From Parasponia andersonii (lineage: Eukaryota; Streptophyta; Magnoliopsida; Rosales; Cannabaceae): DNA of 64,000 nt. Under the pieces are notes generated by a model. The model was not told the DNA's origin and searched no databases. It saw nothing but the letters and a program-made list of their open reading frames with translations. A program made the position numbers and the translations under genes. The DNA is taken from positions 1,078,991 through 1,142,990 of the forward strand of contig JXTB01000074.1 of assembly GCA_002914805.1 (NCBI GenBank). The letters run 5' to 3'. Within the stretch, counting starts at the first letter, position 1. Every line of letters starts with the position of its first letter. This document shows, in pieces, positions 21,723-33,755 of the stretch.

Positions 21723-22162
21723 AAATCGATAGACTGTTCACTATTTTCTGAGTAAATTAATTCTATAATTTTAAGAATTCAATTTCAGATTTTTAGTAAA
21801 CTAATACTAGAATTAATAAATTAGACAAATTAATTAAAGAGTTTAATTAATTATCATAATTTATTAAAGTTTAAATTACAGGTCTATACATCCCAATTTT
21901 ACCCTTTACAAACAATGTACTGGATAATACATTATTTCTGTTATTGCACATTTTGTCCAGATAAATAGTTTATCTATATATAATTAATAATTATTATTAA
22001 TTAATTAATTAATTAACTTTAAATTAATTAATTCACATTTATAAAGAGTTAAGTTTCCTAACTTGTTTAAATTTTGAATTTAAAAATATCTAATTATCAA
22101 ATAATTAGATAAATAAAAATTAGAAACTGACTGAAAATAAAACGATCTTTCTAATTATCTAC

Positions 22163-22167
<5 letters not shown>

Positions 22168-22218
<51 letters not shown>

Positions 22219-22435
22219 TAATTAATCTAACTGAAAGCAAAACACTTCTTCTAATTATCTACTAGTTTATATGGATATATATATATATATATATATTTAT
22301 TTATATAAAATCACGTTTCTAAAAGAAAATAAAAAACAAGTAATCTTTTTCAAAAGGTTTTATATATATAAACTTAAAGGAACTTACGTCTTTTAAAAAA
22401 ATAAAAGTTACGATTTCTTATTAGAAAAGGTGTTC

Positions 22436-22470
<35 letters not shown>
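22168..22470. repeat. Cluster of three (AT)n microsatellites
   Basis: Long AT dinucleotide runs occur at about 22168-22215, 22276-22297 and 22437-22469. The sequence ctaattatctactagtttat precedes the first two runs, so that block is itself duplicated. Confidence 0.9.
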
Positions 22471-22472
<2 letters not shown>

Positions 22473-23456
22473 CATGATTAATTTATTTATTTATTAAATA
22501 ATTTAATAAATAAATAAATAAATATAAAAGAAACCTTAGTAGAAAAATAAACATGCACTACGTATTATTTTTTACAGAAACTCCATAATCTAGAGAAAAA
22601 AAGAAAAAAATCCTCCTATAAATAAACTCTTGCAATTTTATCTATTGAGAATATTACAAGACCTAAAGTGTGAGTTTTAAAAAATTATACGTAACGTTCA
22701 CATTTTAAGTCTTTGTTTAAAAAATAAAAAAAACTAGAATTTACTGATAAGTTATAAAAAATATTAGATATATTCTTTTTGCATGTTGCTATGAATTAAT
22801 ATTATACAATCAATTATTTTGAGAAAATTTTTGAATATTCCTAGACCAATCTTCATCTTCGGCCATGAAAATTATTTTAAAAACCAATAGACATGTTATT
22901 AAAAAAATGGGATAAGTAAAATCCTTGGCATTATTTATGCCCGTTTTCGTTGAAATAGATGCCTAAGATAAGAAGTGAAATCCTTAGCATTATTTATGCC
23001 CGTTTTACTAGAAAAAGATTCTTAAAGCCATTCTGATTCAGAAAATAAACAGACATTATAATCTGCAGAATTCATATGGACTTATTACACAAGCTCTACT
23101 TTGATCACTTTTACAGAGAAGGTTCTCTGGGTCTGTTCTTTTCGACTCAAATATGGTTGATGAGATGAGATGAGATAGTGCCAAAAGCGTCATTTGTTAA
23201 CTATTCTACTTTCGTATGAGATACATAATTTCTCCGGAACAGTGTTCTAATCTTCCCACGAACTTGGAAAGGAGTGGAGAGACAAGTAGTATACAGCTTC
23301 TAAGAAGTCAAAGTAGTAATAACTTGGCCATTACATGAAAGTTCTGGTTGTTGACTTGATGGTTTCACCTGGCATTAGTTCTCCCCTCTTACACAATTAG
23401 CAGATATTCATGAACTTTAATTCTTTTTCTATGATAATAACATGTGTTAAACCAGC

Positions 23457-26330
23457 CTACCTCTTTCGTTTACTCTTCGAAGAAAGCATTGGTGACATGT
23501 TATTGTGCCAGTTCCTTTTCCTTTGATTTATGAACCAATTATTGATCTGCTTCAGTTGTAAGCCTGTTTCCTGGACCAACTTCGCCTTGTCTTCCTCCTA
23601 AAACAGCATATTTTCCAAAGCAAATTAGAACTATAGGAACACTAAAAAATAACATTTTCTAGTATCATTAAACTAAGAGCCATGAATGGTTCAAGTTAAT
23701 CTTACTGTTGGATATGGCCACTTGGAATGAGATTGCCACCAAGCTTTCAAGAGAGAGGTGGTACCACCGGGTAGTTTTCCAGCTTTTCTCTTACGAAGAA
23801 TTTCCTCTCTAATGTCCACGATCTTCTTCTTGTAACCCTGAGAAACAAAGCCAATCAGCTGAAACGAATACATATCAGCAAATATTAGCATCTCCATTTA
23901 TTATTTTTACCTGTTTGAGTTCCTGCTTCAGTTCTTCCCTTACGCGCTCCATCAAAGACCTTTCGGTTTCAGTAGGGACAAGAGGACCAAATCCCATGCT
24001 ATCAGGTCCATCCAGACTTCCATCATACAAGTTGGCATCACTGTCTACTTGGTCTTCATTGTCATCAGACATTGTTGCACCTGTGCCTTCACCGGGAGAG
24101 ACACCTGTTCACATATTGTTACCAAGGGTAGTCCAAATTGAAGGGAAAAAATTGTTAAAAAGAAAGGAAAGGAAAACAAGGGAAGTCCAAGAATGGGGTT
24201 ATATCCTTATTCAGGAGGATTACAGCTCGGTTGGAAACAATTCAAACAAGTAGACACTAATGAAAAGATTCCCTCTTCATCATAACCACTGAATTCAGGT
24301 TCAGCACAACATGATGGCAAAAAAGAGCTTAAAACCTGATTACTTCAGTATAACTACGACACTAACATGGGGTAATCCCCGAGTGAACCTTATGTACTAA
24401 GAGTACTTTTTTTTTTTCTTTTGCAATTTAAAAATAGAGTTTCCAAACCATTACATTAGGTTCAGAAAACAATTTTGAAATTCAGGAAAGGAACCACCTT
24501 GACAACAACAAAAGCAACATCCTTATCAAATACTGGTAACACAGTGCAATGCGAACGGAAAAAAAGAGGGGAGAAAAATGAAGAGGAAAAAAGAAAAGAA
24601 GACGCGCAAGGCAAAAAGAGGTAACAAAACTAATATTCTATTTATATGAAGAGGGACATTAGTTATTGTTCCTTTTTTTTTTCTTTTTCTTTTTTCTTTT
24701 TTGATAGCTATAGCCATCATTTTTATTGGGGTTGAAAGAATTTGATATTACCTGTTAAGCTTTGTAGAGATTGCTCAAGCTCCCAACAAGCCATTACTGC
24801 TTCCATAGCATGAACTTGGACATGTTGTTGCAATTGCTCTTTTAGCGAACAGAGCAATATAACATAATTTGTCTACAACAGAAGACGGGAAAGAACCGAA
24901 TATGAGGAAGAAAACTTGATAAAAAATGAAAAATCGCATTTAGTTCAACCCTATTAAAAGAAAAATCATATTAAGGAATAAACAAAAAAAAATATATGAA
25001 TTACTTTAATTTCTCAAAACTGTTACTTTCACATGCACTCCAATCACCAAGTTTTGGAATACAAAAACAAATTCTTTTAGCATGACTTGAAGTTGGTGCT
25101 TATCCGAATTTGATGGGGAAACCATGTATCTCCACAAAAACATTGATGTGTTTAAGCTCACGTACTATAAACATATAGATATACATTTATATTTTATATG
25201 TATACAAAAGGTTTGGCAAATACTTGATGTTGGTATTTCATGAAAGAACAAGTTCCACGACACACCAAGATGAGAACAAAGTATTAACAAGTGGGGCAAT
25301 CATGATATAACATAAGCAGGAAAAAAAAATATTCTCAAAAGCATAATCAAAGTCCTATAAGAGTACTGACAGCACGTTTCCTCTGACAGTTCCACAACAA
25401 TTATTCTGATTAGTATCTTAACCAAAAAGTTTGGTACGACTATCCGTTCAAAAGAAAACCACTAAATAAAATAAAATAAAATAAAATCCAAACTTTTTGG
25501 ATCAAAATATGAATGACAACTCTGTCCGCTTGTACTTAGCTTCTTTTGAAGTTTACCAGTTAAAAACAATCGAGTATACAAATAAAAATTTTCAAATTAA
25601 ACCAGGTCTAAAAGACCAGAAAGTTTTCAAATTTGATCATATTCTAAAACCATCAAAACCCAATAATAGATAACATCCACAAACACAAAAGAATCAAATT
25701 TTCACATTGAAAATTTAAAAATAAAAAAAAATTAAAACCAGAGTGGATAAGATTTTTGAGAAAGCAAACCATGAATTGATCAAGCTCCTTCTCGTCCACC
25801 ACTCTAACGCCAAGGTCCGAGTACTTGGACACCACGCGCTGCGACTGCGAAAGCTGCTCGTCGATCCTGGGCAACTGGTCGACCGGCGTGGCGATCCTCA
25901 GGCATGATACGTGTGCCGAGAGCAACTGGTCGTACAGAGGGTGCCGCAATATATCGGCTTTGTACCACGCGCCCTCTGTGCTCTCCTCATCGTCTTCCTC
26001 ATCCTCAACCTCAACCTCAACCTCAACCTCCTCTTCCTCTACTTCTATTTCCACTTCGTTCCTCCGGTTCCTCCGATCACCAATGAAATCGCTCATCTTG
26101 CCACTTCCCTCCGGTGCGCCTAAGACATCGTCGTTTCGGGGCTCCGATTCGGCCAGTAGGTGGAGGAGGTTCTGCTGCCTCAATACAGAGCTGTTGAGCC
26201 ACGTCGGAGCCCCTACTCCGTCGTCTTCTCCGGTGGCGGAGAGTGAGGGCTGGTCCGTGAAAGGGTTCTGGTGAAAAGCCATTTCTTGAGGCAGAGTAGT
26301 ATTATGGTTATGGTGGTGGTGAAACGCCAT
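23457..26330 (-). CDS. Class II KNOX homeobox transcription factor, KNAT3/4/5-like
   Basis: Five exons with GT-AG introns encode 382 residues: 26330-25770, 24872-24752, 24104-23911, 23837-23706 and 23597-23457. The start is the first in-frame ATG (MAFHHHHN); no upstream in-frame ATG precedes it. Domains in order are an acidic stretch (about 92-117, repeated Val-Glu), KNOX1 (about 122-165, [20 protein letters not shown]), KNOX2 (about 179-230, crossing exons 1-2), ELK (about 285-306, [22 protein letters not shown]) and a TALE homeodomain (about 307-367) with the PYP loop extension and helix 3 [11 protein letters not shown]. Class II KNOX proteins are nuclear, pair with BELL homeodomain partners, and promote differentiation and secondary-wall or root programmes in angiosperms. 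The length is close to that of Arabidopsis KNAT4/5. The short tail after the homeodomain ends SKRKR. Intron positions fit the KNOX family, and I see no defect. Confidence 0.95.
25990..26050 (-). repeat. Hexanucleotide microsatellite inside KNOX exon 1
   Basis: The plus strand shows repeats of cctcaa followed by related triplets. On the coding strand these encode the run of alternating Val-Glu then Glu and Asp in the acidic N-terminal segment. Length variation here would change the acidic tract without shifting frame. Confidence 0.8.
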
Positions 26331-26499
26331 TTTTGGTGGCGATTTCACTGCATTAATTGTATTTATCAAAATATGTGTGTGTATAGATGGAAAAAATAGA
26401 GAAGACCCAGATTAGGGAAGAGGGTTTGGAGAAGAGGGTGAAGGTCTTTTAATGGAGTTGTTGAGGTTTAGAGTAAGAAAGTGGTACTGCTTTAGAACA

Positions 26500-26524
26500 G
26501 AGGAGAGGAGAGAGAGAGAGAGAA
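26500..26524 (-). repeat. GA/CT microsatellite in the KNOX 5' leader region
   Basis: gaggagaggagagagagagagagaag on the plus strand is a CT run on the coding strand, about 170-195 bp before the ATG. CT-rich leaders are common in plant genes. Confidence 0.7.
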
Positions 26525-26579
26525 GACTTTGAAGGATTGTGTATCTCTTTTTTAATTTCAAATGAAGAGAGAAATCAAA

Positions 26580-26586
26580 TTTTATA
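26580..26586 (-). promoter_or_regulatory. Possible TATA box of the KNOX gene
   Basis: TATAAAA on the minus strand lies about 250 bp upstream of the ATG and just upstream of the CT-rich leader. The position suits a start site near 26550. Other AT-rich options exist, so confidence is limited. Confidence 0.35.
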
Positions 26587-26839
26587 TTATTTTTTTAAAC
26601 AAATTTTTTTGGTGATGAGTGACACAATTATCATTGAGAACGATCGGACGGTTTGGCTCTTTACACGGGGCATTGTGAGTCTACGATGTCATATTCATGG
26701 TCAGTGTTTATTGTTGGGACAAAGATTGACCAATGATAAGTGGTAACAGATAATGGGCTTTAACTTATGACATTGGGCCTTTGTTTTAAGAGTAAAATAA
26801 CGAACAAAATTCTTGTACACTATATTGTAATAAATAATG

Positions 26840-28275
26840 TTGTCACTTGATATTTATTATTAGTATTAATTTACCAGTTTATTTTGATTTTGTATTCAAG
26901 TGTCTTCTAAATAATAAATTTATTTTTTTTATCTTTTTATTTTTGACTTAATACTTAAGTATCCCCTACAACGACAAAATTGTTCTTCTTTTGTCCCTTC
27001 ACTTTTACTAAATATTCAAATATTCCCTAAAATGATAAAATTGTTATTCTTTTACCCCTTCAAATCTAACACCATTAGAAAGTTGTTAATGAACAATAGC
27101 CAAAGAATTATTTTATTATTTAAATAGCTAATAAATATTTTTTACTATTTTTTTTCTATTAGACATTTCCAAATAGCTGGTTTTTATGATTAAATAAATA
27201 AAATAAATAAAAAAATATAAAAGAAAATTAATTTTTTAATGGTTATATATGTATATGTAAAACAAAAAAAAAACAAAATAGAAAATTTTTTCATTAATTC
27301 ATTAGTGTCAAAATAGTTTTAAGAGTTATGTAAAAAAAAATACATATTTTTATATCCGAAAGACTTTGTAGAAAATGAAATGATTTTTTGTTCTCTTATT
27401 AATGAAATGACTAAAATAAGAGAAAACTTTAGTCTAATAAAAATGACTAAAATGAAATGGCTATTTTTCATGTAAAATATGGGAGCAAATAGTCATTTCA
27501 TTTTCTAGAAAGTCTTTTGAATATGAAAATATGCATTTTTTTCACATAACTCTTAAAAATATTTTGACACTAATATATTAATGCAAAATTATTCTGTTTG
27601 GTCTATTTTTTTGTTTTACATATACATCTATAACTATTAAAAAATTATTTTTCTTTTACCTCTTTTTATTTATTAATGAGATGACTATTTTTCATGAAAA
27701 ATAAGAGGATAAATAGTCATTTCATTTTCAAGAAAGTCTTTAGGAAATGAAAATATACATTTTTTTTACATAACTCTTAAAAATATTTTGACACTATTGA
27801 ATTAATGCAAAAATTTATGGATTTTATATTTTTTTGTTTTACATATACATATGTAACCATTAAAAAATTATTTTTCTTTTACCTCTTTTTATTTATTTAT
27901 TTTATTTAATCATAAAAACTAATTCTCTGGAAATGACTAATATAAAAAAATATTAAAAGATATTTATTGGCTATTTAAAAAGTAAAATAATTATTTAGCT
28001 ATTATCCATTAATAATTTTAAAATGGTATTAGAATTAAGGGGATAAAAGAATAACAATTTTACCATTTTATGGGGCATTTGAATACTAAGTCAAAAGCAA
28101 GGAAGCAAGAAAATAATAACTTTACTATTGTAGGGGGACACTTGAGTATTAAATCAAAAGTGAAGGGATAAAAGAATAACAAATTTGCCATCTAAAGGAT
28201 ATTTAAATATAAAATAAAAAATAAACTGGTAGATTCGCACTGACGGCAAATGTCAAGGAACGAAATAACTAATTG
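26840..28275. mobile_element. Long inverted-repeat (foldback / MITE-like) element
   Basis: The left arm (about 26848-27420) and right arm (about 27500-28265) are inverted copies. The terminal 32 bases cttgatatttattattagt...ttaccag match, in reverse complement, cttgacatttgccgtcagt...ctaccag at the right end, with differences mostly C/T. Inner arms share cttaatacttaagtatcccct, gataaaattgttattcttttacccc and tttaaatagctaataaatat. No transposase is present. Outer ends are accurate to about 15 bp, and no target duplication could be confirmed. Mutator-type MITEs have long terminal inverted repeats like these, but the superfamily is not assigned. Confidence 0.75.
27475..27895. repeat. Direct duplication inside the foldback element
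   Basis: aatagtcatttcattttc(t/a)agaaagtctt through cataactcttaaaaatattttgacacta and on to ttttttgttttacatatacat occurs twice, at about 27490-27650 and 27712-27880. The right arm therefore carries a second partial copy of its inner part. Confidence 0.75.
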
Positions 28276-29929
28276 TCTAATGACCATTTATATAAGTTTT
28301 TACACTACGTATATTATCATTGAATCAATTGTATACTAATGCATATCAATTTGTTTATTGAGTATTAGTAATATCCGTTACAGTAAAATTGATGTAAATA
28401 TAAGGGTGACCTTGATAAATTTGATTATTTTTCTATAAAACAAAAATAGATGACTTTTGTTAAGATGGATTGTAAAAAGCACAGTTTGTTTAGAACCCAA
28501 AATTATAATGGTAAATAAATGCTTCAATGCCGCCATACAGAGAAGAAATGTCCTCTTTTCGCACAAGAGATATTCTTCACTTGAAATTTGTAATGATAAG
28601 AGATGTGGAAAAGTAACCGTGTCATAAGATTCTTATGACGCCCTAATCAATTATGTGTCTCCCTTTTTATCTAAGAAAATAATTACATATTGGATTCAAT
28701 TCTTTTTAACTACAATTTGTACAATTACTTCTCCATAATAGTAAATATTTTTCAAATGCAGAAAAAGCCAAAAAAAAAAGTTTTGAGTTTCATGGTACAA
28801 GTTCATACGACAAACTAATTATACATATATATTGATGTAAAGTGGGTCGGACTGACTCATATTTAATAAGCTCACATGGGCTTAAGTTCGGGCCCTATTC
28901 TTATCCAGAAGTTCGACATTCTCACATCCCCACAAACTCAGCTAATATTTTATACAGGCCTAGTAAACTATGTCTATGAGGACTGAATATAAGCCAAAAT
29001 GTAGACTCAATTTTGTAGTTAGTTTATGTATTAAAATATCAAATATATGATTATGTAGACCAAAATATGGACTAAAACATATTTATATTCTTTTAAAATT
29101 TAAATAAATTAAAAATAAATAAAATAAATAAGAATATAACATTAAAAATATATAAATGAAGGACAGAATGCGTCAATAAACCTATTATTGAGGCCAAGCT
29201 CAATCTCCAATGTATATACCATGTCCACCCAAGCCCGTATTAGTGTAGACCGAGTCAATACCGTACTTTTTTTTTTTTCTGAATATGGTCGGCTCACACT
29301 GACATCTGTTCTCGTGTATTTAAAATGAATAATGCTAAGCATCATAAAATTTGTAACAAATTTCTAATATCAATACATGTAGTATGTAAAATAGTAACAT
29401 TCTACTTGTAAATATGATTAGTTTATTTATAATAAATTTTAATACATTAATTAAATAATACTAATTCATATTACATGTGTTAGTATTAAAAATTTGATAA
29501 CAATCTTAATATATCTAGGTCAGACTAAAAAAGAGATTATCGGTGGTGTATTTTCCCCAATCTCATTTGCTATTCAATATCAATACCAATAAACTCATAT
29601 TTATCTAATTGGATGGAGACTAGTCATGCATTAAAAGCCCAAAGTAATGCCTCCATCAAGACTAGAAACAACTTGGTCGCTCAAATCTGAATTTTTTCCC
29701 CTATTTGATTCCATTGCATTAACTCTGGAATTTATTCATATAAACCAAATCTTTTAATAGAAAAAGTTGCACTTAGATAAAAATTCATACATACGTATTA
29801 TTATTATTATCATACTTATTTTGGTCCTCTAATATTTTCTCTTTCTTTTTTTTTTTTTTTTTTTTTTTCAATTTTTAACTTCGTTAAATGGGACTTTGAT
29901 GACAGTAGAAAGAGTCCAGTCCAGGTCCG
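28276..29929. other. AT-rich intergenic sequence, no gene recognised
   Basis: No credible coding exon is visible on either strand. A GC-richer stretch at about 28840-28960 and again near 29190-29320 (gggcttaagttcgggccc; ccacccaagcccgt) looks like part of a dispersed repeat, but I could not define ends. Confidence 0.45.
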
Positions 29930-30300
29930 AGTGGGACGCTGGCCGAAGTAAATGACATTGGTTCGTGTTAAAAATCCCCCCGTCAGCGCCGCACAGCCAA
30001 CGATATGGGCAGTATGCTTCCACGTGTCGAGATGAGATTTCATGGGACCACTTGCGAGTTCCGCGCCAAAGATGAACGAATCAAGTCTCCGTACAATCAG
30101 TAAAAGATCAGCAGTAGTCTACGAGTGGGGGGACCACCTGCGGGGTGCTTCCTTACCGTTCAGACTTAAGACAGTGTCGTAGATTTGCAGTGCTGGCGGC
30201 TGACGTCACGAGAAACTGTTCACGCGCGCCTGTCCGTGGTCCCCTCCGGCGCGTACCTACGATAGCTTAATCCTACACTCTCACGTACCAGATTTTCGTT
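29930..30300. promoter_or_regulatory. GC-rich promoter-like island without an identifiable gene
   Basis: This stretch stands out as GC-rich and CpG-containing within AT-rich surroundings. It contains a G-box/ABRE (CCACGTGTCG at 30020-30029), a palindromic TGACGTCA (30201-30208), and three copies of the class II TCP consensus GTGGNCCC, counting both strands (30044-30051, 30130-30137, 30236-30243). Such clustering is typical of plant proximal promoters. A leader-like sequence follows, with cttcatcgcctaattcgc-type composition near 30410, but no open frame is recognisable downstream. It may be an orphan promoter, a promoter of a non-coding RNA, or part of an unrecognised repeat. Confidence 0.45.
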
Positions 30301-31975
30301 TTTCAAGAAAAGGAAAAACTAAGATTCAGATAACGGTTTGGAGTTCATTTCTTATTAATTCTGTCCTTTACTCATCTAATTCGCGGCTTTGAATGTGTTG
30401 GAAGTTCTAAATTCATCGCCTAATTCGCTTTGTAGATTAATTTTTTTATTTACATAAAAAAGGAATCCTTTAAACTACTTATTGTTTCTTTACCATGGAT
30501 TTTATTAAATTTGAAACTAATGTTCGAATTTTCTCACCTATATAATAGACGAAAAAATTAAAAATGTTTTTCTATAATTTGGTTTCATACTTTCCCTTAA
30601 AAAATTTATTTGGTCTTATACAATTAATGAGAGCTTACTCTAAATGACAAATGCATGCAACTATAAACTTACTTAAAAAAAAAAGAAGGAATACATCATT
30701 TTAGCTTAATATCATCTATTACAAAGTGAAATGAATAACCATAATAGACCTAAAAATAAAATAAAATAAAGAATCATAATTTAAACTGGCTTTTCTTTTT
30801 TGCGTTACATCATATAATATAATTTATATTAGAATATTTAAATTCATACGAAAGCATAATATTTACAACAATGAAGATGTAATTGAAGAGTTAAGAAAAT
30901 GCTAGTACGTATTTTTTTTTTATTTTTTTAACAAAATATTATTTGCCTTAGTTAGTAGCATAGTTATCTATTTAATGTATTGTATTGTACATAAACATGT
31001 ATACTTTTGAATATGCAACCTAATTATATTCATATGTATATATGATCATTTTAAATAAAAATAACAAATATACATTATCATTAATGAATTTTAAAGATGA
31101 TTAATTTTAGAAAAAGGTTAAAGGTGAATGAAATTAAAAAGAGAAAAATGAAATTACATATAATTAATAGAAGTAACTCTAGTGTCCTTTTTTTTTAATG
31201 GAATTCATAAGTAATTTTACTTTGTACATTGTGCTATAGATGGGTATTTTAATTCATATCAATTCATTATACATCAATAGATTAGAATTATAGACTTGCA
31301 CCTCACGAAAAATATAGTTAAAATAAGTTTTCATCCAAATATTCCTCTCTGTGGCTATTTAGTTGAGTAATAACATGTTATACTCTACGTAATGAATTTT
31401 TTTTATCTCCAGAATCATCAAAATAGTACACAGGTAGTTATTCTCACTCTTTATTGCTCTTAAGAGAAAAGAATATGAGTAAAACTAACCTGGGTTAAAA
31501 TGATATTTTTGTGTATTTTTTTGAAATTAACTTTTTAGGAGTATTAAAGATATCTTGACATATAGTCAAGACTTTCTTGACCATCAAAAACTCCTAAATA
31601 ATATTATTTTCATGATTAAGAAGCTCTTGTCTATAAATGTTAAGATTGAGGATTTGACACTTCTAAAAATATCATTTTGAAAAAATTCACAAAAAATCTT
31701 TTAGGCCTAAGTTAACTATACCCATAATATTTTCTCTTACTCTTAAAGATATCTAATAACTAATGAGCCTTTTTGGCATTTGGAACAACAACAATAATAA
31801 TAATAATAATAATTATTATTATTATTCACATGGAATCATATGTACGAATAGGTGAGTATTAAAGAGTTTGCTTTGATAAGGAGTAATATATGGAATTTTA
31901 TATTTTTTTTACAATCTTAGTCTACTATGTATTAAATTCATTTTTATAATTTCAAAATAGATAAAACAATGAAAT

Positions 31976-32006
<31 letters not shown>

Positions 32007-32204
32007 TTTTAGGCAAACTAACGTGTATTTTTTTTTTTTTGTGACTAGTGTGTATTTGGTTAAAAAAAAAAAAAAACTAACTAATTGTGTATTAGTGAAA
32101 AAAAAAATGAAACCGTGTATATCCCTAAAAAATAAAAATAAAAACAAAAAATATATCTAAAAAAAATTATCAAAACTCTTTAAAAAAACCCATATATATC
32201 AAAC
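30301..32204. other. AT-rich intergenic sequence
   Basis: No gene was recognised. It contains a palindromic (AAT)n(ATT)n microsatellite at about 31788-31826 and several A/T homopolymers near 32030-32105. It ends where homology to the LARD LTR begins. Confidence 0.5.
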
Positions 32205-33735
32205 TACTAAATTCTATTTCAAATAATTCACAAAAAACTCAAGTAGAAATTATAGTCCAACGATTCAAATATTCCAAACCATTGTAAAACATCCATCAAA
32301 CTAGTACATATCTATTCAAGCCAACATATAACTATGTATGCAATCATGATGTTCGAAGTGTCCTATTAGATCACTCGTAAGTCTGAGTCACCTAAAGAGG
32401 CGCCATAAGTCCGATCACCCAATGTGGGGCATCGTAAGTCCGATCACCCGATATGGGGCATCGTAAGTCCGATCACCCAATGTAGGGCACCGTAAATGTG
32501 TGAATGTATGCAAATATTTTATAAATGACAAAATAAGGATATGTACTATTTCTAAAAAATCTCAAAATAACCATGCAGTGTTCTTTAATTAAATCACTTC
32601 CAGTCTTCAAAACTGAGTTCTCAAACCATTTTGGATTTTCTAAAAATTTCGGCATTACAATAGTTAGTTTCTGTCAAAACCCAAAAAAACAATCCAAAAT
32701 AGTATATATGATATACCAACCAGTGTGACGTGACTTCTAGGCAGTTTATATCTTAAATCAGGTAAAAAATGGACAGAAACAATATTTTATAACTTAGTTC
32801 ATGAAATTCTATATTTATTGAAAATATGTAAAATTCATAAAATAATTAATTTTAAAATCAAGTAACCGAATCCCTACCTTATTAGAATAGCGATACCATG
32901 CTATTAGATGCTCAAGGTGTCGATTGAATGGTCGTTCGGAGGGTCGGGAACCAATTCCACGCCCTCGATCACTCACTTGGGAAATATCGACCCCTCAACA
33001 AAGCTTCGAATCGATGAACGTACCTCTTCATTGAATTTTTAATGTCTAAAATAGCTAAGTTAGACATATAACTCGATTAATTTGGGTTTGATCCGTCATT
33101 AAACCAGTGGCACATAAAACTAGAAAAAATCTAAGCCGTTAGATATTGACTTTCATGCCGGTCACTAAATATAGTCAATATATATACACCATTTTCCGAG
33201 TACATTCCAAAAATGACAACAAAAATGAAATCTAACGGTCAGATTAAAAACTAAAATTCAAAACTTAAAAACACCAAAAAATAGCAACTTTCAAACCAGA
33301 CAAAATAGGATCAAGAAATATATACCAAAAGAGAGCCCATGACGAGAGAGTTCGAATACAACCGGTTTCGCGGCTTTTCGTTGCCAGAATCATCGTCGGT
33401 GAGCGATGGATGCTACGGCATCACATGCTCCTCACTGGTGTTTGGTGGCTCTAACGGCTATAGGGAGGGCGGCAGCATGTAGCTGGTGTCGAGCTGGAGC
33501 TGCACCGGTCGTTTCCATGGCCAGACGCTAATTGGAGATGGCACACACGGGAGCTGGGGTGGCGGTTGTTGCTCGGTTGAGGGAGAGAAGAAGAAAGCTG
33601 GGGAGCGAAAGAGAGAAGTGCACGGGAAGGAAGGAGAAAGAAGAGTAAGAGAGAGGGGACTGATTTAAAAAATAAGGTTGTGGACCCCCCATTAATATAT
33701 CTATATATATATATAAAATTATGTGGGGTATTATA
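32205..33735 (-). repeat. 3' LTR of the LARD-like element, truncated at its inner-homology end
   Basis: It aligns with about 38100-39611 of the right LTR, from ttcacaaaaaactcaag to gtggggtattata. The part equivalent to 37515-38100 is absent, so the LTR is incomplete on the left. Minus-strand LTR termini would be TATAATACCCCACA (a decayed TG start). Confidence 0.8.
32374..32491. repeat. 29-bp tandem repeats in the left LARD LTR
   Basis: Units of cgtaagtccgatcacccaat plus gtggggcat start at 32404, 32433 and 32462, exactly 29 bp apart. A diverged partial unit precedes them. Confidence 0.88.
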
Positions 33736-33755
33736 TTTTTCCTTCTTTAAAAGAA

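Larger units (their letters stand above)
20412..23456. other. AT-rich intergenic region between the small gene and KNOX
   Basis: No exon is supported. The region is dominated by AT microsatellites and short tandem duplications, listed separately. The last few hundred bases, on the minus strand, form the 3' flank of the KNOX gene. Another short direct repeat (aatcctt(g/a)gcattatttatgcccgtttt) occurs at about 22920-22947 and 22979-23006. Confidence 0.55.

Noticed and set aside
26331..26369. N-terminal extension of the KNOX protein
   Set aside because: The upstream codons have no ATG (the first would be TTG). The ATG at 26330 gives the family-like MAFHHHH start.
32374..32491. Regularly spaced 29-bp repeats resembling a CRISPR array
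   Set aside because: They are tandem units without spacers, inside a plant LTR, and duplicated in the partner LTR.
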